A stretch of 64,000 nt of DNA, from assembly GCA_046351455.1 (NCBI GenBank), contig JAXLYM010000007.1, forward strand, positions 62,001-126,000. Direction: 5' to 3'. Source of the stretch: JADJRH01 sp046351455 (lineage in GTDB: Bacteria; Myxococcota_A; Polyangia; Polyangiales; Polyangiaceae). Made by a program: the position numbers and the translations under genes. The stretch's first letter is position 1. Each line of letters begins with the position of its first letter. Of the stretch, positions 60,761 to 64,000 are shown piece by piece. Below the pieces are notes generated by a model. That model was given only the letters and a program-made list of their open reading frames with translations. It was not told where the DNA came from and ran no database searches.

Positions 60761-62134
60761 CTACGGCGAAGGCGGCTCTCCGTCGGGCGCGATCGAGTCC
60801 CAGCCCGTCGCCTTCGCGAGGCGCGCCATCGCCATGTTGTACTCGAACAGCGCGTTGAGCTGGTTCACCTTGTTGAGCGCGTAGCTCTTCGCCGGCTCGA
60901 TGAGATCCTTCGTCTCCTTCGTGCCGACGTCGATGCCCTGCGACACGAGGATGAGCCACCGCTTCGACGCGCTGACGGCCTTTCCGTAGGCCTCCGAGCG
61001 CTTCTTCCAATCCTGCACCTCGTCGTACGCGATCTCGACCTCGGTGCCGACGCCGCCGAGCGCGAGCTGCTCCGTCGCGCGCATCTCCTCGAGCTGGGCG
61101 TCCGCGAAGCGCACGCGCGCCGTCGCGGGCAAAAAATCGAGCTTCCACTGGAAGACGATCGCGGCGCCGTAGTGGAAGTAGTTGCCGGGATCGCTGACGT
61201 ACGGGTTGAGCACGTTCGCGATCTCCGGCGCGGCGGAGAGGCCCGCGGTGAGCAGCAGGCCCACGTCCGGGTACAGATCCGCGTGCGCCATCCGCACCTG
61301 CGCGGCGCGCGCCTCGATGCCCGCGTGCGCCATCTGCACCTCCGGCCGGTACAGCCGCGCGGCCGTGAGGTACCGCGTCATGTGCCCGAGCGGGTGCTTC
61401 GGCGCCGAGAGCGGGAGGTCCGCGATGTCGCACGTCGCGACGCCCGTGTAGAACCGCAGCCCCGCGAGCGCCGTCTGCTCGAAGCGCGTCGCCTCCGACT
61501 CGCGCGCCTCGATCTCCGCGGAGACCGCCTGCACCTGCGCGAGCTCGATCGGATCGCCGTCGTCCGTCTCGGCCGCCGCCGCGGCGCGCGTCTCGGCCTT
61601 CTCCAGCTCCTTCTTCACTTCGCCGAGCAGGTGCTGCGCGTCGCGCGCGAAACGGAGGCCGAAGAACGCCTTGCGCACGTCGAGGCGGACCGCGTCGCGC
61701 TCCTTGTCGACGTCGTGCTCGTGCACCTTCACGTTCGCGCTCGCGGCGTCCCACAGGTTCGTGATCTTGCCGAAGGTCCAGAGCGGGATGATGCCGTCGA
61801 TGCCGACGCGCCACGCGACGCCGAGGCTCGACGTGAGCGACGCGTCGGTGTTCGGGCTGAAGATCGCGTTGCCCTTGATCTGCGGCGCCACCGTGAAGCC
61901 GCCCGTCAGCTTGAACTGCGAGAACGGAGCGAAGTGCGCCTCGTCGAGCTGCGCGCGCACCTGCTTCAAGCGGGCCTGCGCCGCGAGCACGTTCGGGTGG
62001 TTCGTCTCCGCGAGCTCCAGGATCCGCGCGAGGCTCATGCCGGTGGACGGCGCCGCGCGCGCCTCGTCGGGGGCGAGGACCGCCGCCGCGATCGCGGAGG
62101 CCGCGAGGAGAGGGAGCGCGCGCCGCAGAGACAT
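60761..62134 (-). CDS. TolC family outer-membrane channel protein
   Basis: 457 aa from the ATG at 62134. Signal peptide ends near AARA-AP. The typical opening SLARILELAETNHPNVLAAQARLKQVRAQ starts the first coiled-coil repeat (read as two motifs), and the second repeat begins at about residue 270 (YRPEVQMAHAGIEARAAQVR, DLYPDVGLLLTAG). The predicted fold is the trimeric TolC barrel with a periplasmic alpha-helical tunnel, used by tripartite efflux pumps or type I secretion. No membrane-fusion protein or inner-membrane pump is adjacent; the ABC exporter at 55.6 kb is on the other strand and probably unrelated. Confidence 0.87.
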   Translation of the reverse strand: MSLRRALPLLAASAIAAAVLAPDEARAAPSTGMSLARILELAETNHPNVLAAQARLKQVRAQLDEAHFAPFSQFKLTGGFTVAPQIKGNAIFSPNTDASLTSSLGVAWRVGIDGIIPLWTFGKITNLWDAASANVKVHEHDVDKERDAVRLDVRKAFFGLRFARDAQHLLGEVKKELEKAETRAAAAAETDDGDPIELAQVQAVSAEIEARESEATRFEQTALAGLRFYTGVATCDIADLPLSAPKHPLGHMTRYLTAARLYRPEVQMAHAGIEARAAQVRMAHADLYPDVGLLLTAGLSAAPEIANVLNPYVSDPGNYFHYGAAIVFQWKLDFLPATARVRFADAQLEEMRATEQLALGGVGTEVEIAYDEVQDWKKRSEAYGKAVSASKRWLILVSQGIDVGTKETKDLIEPAKSYALNKVNQLNALFEYNMAMARLAKATGWDSIAPDGEPPSP

Positions 62135-62193
62135 GACCGCGCGTCCTAGCACAACGACGCGCGCGGAGCGCGAGCCCGCAGAGCGCGCAGCAA

Positions 62194-63600
62194 CTACGCC
62201 ACGATCAGCTTGTTTCCAGGCTCCGGCATGATCACGTCCGGGTGACCGCGCTCGCTCAAGAGGTCCTTCAGCACGCGCTGCGCCTTCGGCTCCCCGTGGA
62301 CGAGCGCCACATGTCCGAGGCCGCCCCGCGCCTTCACCTGGTCCGCGTACGCGAGCAGATCCGCCTGATCGGCGTGCGCCGAGAACCCGTTCAGCACGAC
62401 GACCTCCGCGCGCCGGTCCCGCTCGACGCCGAAGATCTTCACGCGATCGCGCTTCTCCACGAGGCGCCGGCCGAGCGTGTGCTGCGCCTGGAACCCGACG
62501 ATGAGCACGGTGCTCTTCTCGTCCTCGATCGACGACTTCAGGTGGTGGAGGATGCGGCCGGCCTCGCACATGCCGCTCGCGCTGATCACGATCGCCGGCT
62601 CGGGGCGCGAGCTCACGGCCTTGCTGCCCTCCGCGTCCTCGATGTAGCTCAGATCGTCGAACTCGAACGGCGAGCAGTTCCCGCGCAGGAGCGCGCGCGT
62701 CTCCGCGTCGAAGCACTCCGGGTGCAGCTTGAAGATGTCGGTGATCTTCACGGTAAGCGGCGAGTCCACGTACACCGGCACGTGCGGGATCGCGCCCCTC
62801 GCGCGGAGCCGCTTCAAATAGAAGATGACCTCCTGCGCGCGCTCCAGCGCGAACGACGGCACGAGCACCTTGCCGCCGCGCTTGATGGTGCGGTTCACGA
62901 CCGTCGCGAGGTCCTCCTCCATCTTCTCGATGCCGTCGTGCCGCCGATCGCCGTACGTGCTCTCGGTGATGAGGACGTCCGCGCCCTCCGGCACCTCCGG
63001 ATCGCGCAGGATGGGGCGGTTCGCGCGCCCGAGATCGCCCGTGAACACGACGCGCCGCTTCTTCCCGTCCTCCGTCACGTCGAGGATCGTGATCGCGCTG
63101 CCGAGCACGTGCCCCGCGTCCAGGAACGTGACCTCGACGCCGTTCGCGATCGGGATCGTCGTCTTGTACGGCACGCTCACGAAATGCGAGAGCGCCTCCA
63201 CCACGTCGTCGTCGTCGTAGAGCGGCTCGATCGCCTCGCCCTCGAGCCCCTCGCGCTCGCGATGCTTGTTGAGGAACCGCGCGTCGGACGCCTGGATCGC
63301 CGCGGCGTCGCGCAGCATCACCGCGCACAGATCGCGCGTCGCTGGGGTCGCGTACACGGGGCGCGTGTAGCCGTTCTTCGCGAGCATCGGGATGGCGCCG
63401 GAGTGATCGATGTGCGCGTGGCTCAGCACCACCGCGGACAGCTCCTTCACCGGGATCGGCAGGTGGCGGTTGCGCTCGAACGACTCGCTCCGCCTGCCCT
63501 GGAACATCCCGCAGTCGAGCAGCACCGTCGCGTGCTTCGTCCGCACGAGGTGCATCGATCCGGTCACGGTCTGCGCGGCGCCGACGAACTCGATCTCCAT
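62194..63600 (-). CDS. Beta-CASP metallo-beta-lactamase-fold ribonuclease (CPSF-like)
   Basis: 468 aa from the ATG at 63600 (a GTG lies two codons upstream). EFVGAAQTVTGSMHLV is the family start. The zinc motif SHAHIDHSG (HxHxDH), DAGHVLGSA, FTGDLGR and the beta-CASP blocks (VLVPSFALERAQE, YVDSPLTVKIT, VISASGMCEAGRILHHL, FSAHADQ) are all present in order. This corresponds to bacterial homologues of CPSF73/YSH1 such as TTHA0252, which have endo- and/or exoribonuclease activity on RNA. Cytoplasmic. It neighbours the ribosome rescue factor gene, divergently, so both act in RNA turnover or translation quality control. Confidence 0.9.
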   Translation of the reverse strand: MEIEFVGAAQTVTGSMHLVRTKHATVLLDCGMFQGRRSESFERNRHLPIPVKELSAVVLSHAHIDHSGAIPMLAKNGYTRPVYATPATRDLCAVMLRDAAAIQASDARFLNKHREREGLEGEAIEPLYDDDDVVEALSHFVSVPYKTTIPIANGVEVTFLDAGHVLGSAITILDVTEDGKKRRVVFTGDLGRANRPILRDPEVPEGADVLITESTYGDRRHDGIEKMEEDLATVVNRTIKRGGKVLVPSFALERAQEVIFYLKRLRARGAIPHVPVYVDSPLTVKITDIFKLHPECFDAETRALLRGNCSPFEFDDLSYIEDAEGSKAVSSRPEPAIVISASGMCEAGRILHHLKSSIEDEKSTVLIVGFQAQHTLGRRLVEKRDRVKIFGVERDRRAEVVVLNGFSAHADQADLLAYADQVKARGGLGHVALVHGEPKAQRVLKDLLSERGHPDVIMPEPGNKLIVA

Positions 63601-63683
63601 GCGCACGACGGTATGCGACCGCGCGCTGGAGAAGAAGCGCAGAGCCTACGCGTCCACCGGGATCCTGGTAGCCTCCGCGCGCC

Positions 63684-64000
63684 ATGCCCGAACCCATCGT
63701 CCTCGACGCGGACGTGAGCGTCCCGGCGTCCGCGATCACGATCACCGTCGCGCGCTCGTCCGGCCCCGGGGGCCAGAACGTGAACAAGGTCTCCTCCAAG
63801 GTCGACGTGCGCGTCGATCTCGCGGAGATCGTGGGCCTCGATCTCGGCGCGCGCGCCCGGCTCCTCGCGGCGGTTCGCACGCGCCTCGACGCGGACGGCA
63901 AGCTCCAGGTGACGAGCTCGCGCACCCGCGATCAGGCGAAGAACCTCGCCGACGCGTACGACAAGATCCGCGCGTTCATCGAGGCCGCGAGGATCGCGCC
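63684..64000 (+). CDS. arfB: Alternative ribosome-rescue factor ArfB (YaeJ), 3' end cut
   Basis: 105 residues are visible before the window ends. SSGPGGQNVNKVSSKVDVR contains the GGQ tripeptide of release-factor-like peptidyl-tRNA hydrolases and the surrounding signature of the small YaeJ/ICT1 type. No codon-recognition domain precedes it, since the protein starts only 31 residues before GGQ. The end, QAKNLADAYDKIRAFIEAA, matches the helix before the basic C-terminal tail, which lies outside the window. ArfB frees ribosomes stalled on truncated mRNA. ATG at 63684; no strong ribosome-binding site. Confidence 0.9.
   Translation, partial: MPEPIVLDADVSVPASAITITVARSSGPGGQNVNKVSSKVDVRVDLAEIVGLDLGARARLLAAVRTRLDADGKLQVTSSRTRDQAKNLADAYDKIRAFIEAARIA

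Noticed and set aside
1..64000. CRISPR arrays, tRNA and rRNA genes
   Set aside because: No regularly spaced repeats with unique spacers, no T-loop-like conserved words in a cloverleaf context and no rRNA-like stretch were seen by eye. A tRNA scan would be decisive.

Overview
This is a GC-rich chromosomal window with long, tightly packed genes, many lipoproteins with Gly/Thr-rich tethers after the lipobox cysteine, three Ser/Thr kinase catalytic domains on two proteins, formylglycine-generating-enzyme-like lipoproteins and an RpoH-type sigma factor. Together these suggest a myxobacterium, probably of the Sorangiineae/Polyangiales. This placement comes from gene style, not from a marker gene. 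I saw no rRNA, tRNA or CRISPR array.

Layout. 0-1.7 kb: 3' part of a gene with a beta-barrel-like C-terminus. 1.86-3.36 kb: a complete IS4/IS50-type insertion sequence with 19-bp inverted repeats and a 9-bp target duplication, inserted inside a copy of a dispersed hairpin repeat. 3.7-5.6 kb: a CHASE2-GAF-PAS-like sensor with no recognisable output domain, divergent from a four-gene, translationally coupled operon (6.1-16.8 kb). That operon encodes an enlarged poly-gamma-glutamate (PgsB/PgsC)-like system: a duplicated PgsC membrane module fused to a degenerate hydrolase-like domain, a secreted beta-rich protein, a zinc-hydrolase-like lipoprotein, and a HEAT-repeat/PgsB amide-ligase fusion. This is the best candidate for an undescribed system.

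17-25.6 kb, minus strand: FAD oxidoreductase, Uma2-type nuclease, toggle/MORN-like lipoprotein, M23 lipoprotein, M50 membrane protease, a triple DsbA-like thiol oxidoreductase and a small secreted protein. 25.9-34.1 kb, plus strand: tandem-domain kinase, MATE exporter, then a beta-helix lipoprotein, diheme cytochrome lipoprotein and FGE-like lipoprotein. 34.1-45.6 kb, minus strand: two further lipoproteins (DUF218 and FGE-like), a small membrane protein, a kinase, phosphatidylserine synthase, two beta-propeller lipoproteins and a thioesterase. 45.7-50.7 kb: HEAT-cyclophilin lipoprotein, DUF218 protein, metallo-beta-lactamase-fold hydrolase and sigma factor. 51-64 kb: S41 protease, a low-complexity double zinc-ribbon protein, a KOW-ended protein, a heterodimeric ABC exporter, TSUP permease, TolC-like protein, beta-CASP nuclease and the start of arfB.

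Non-coding structure. At least nine copies of one ~80-bp double-hairpin element (family R) lie between genes, seven of them just after a stop codon and in the sense orientation. Stem bases covary between copies. Two further dispersed palindromic families (B and C) form mosaics with R, and a short GC hairpin recurs twice (D).
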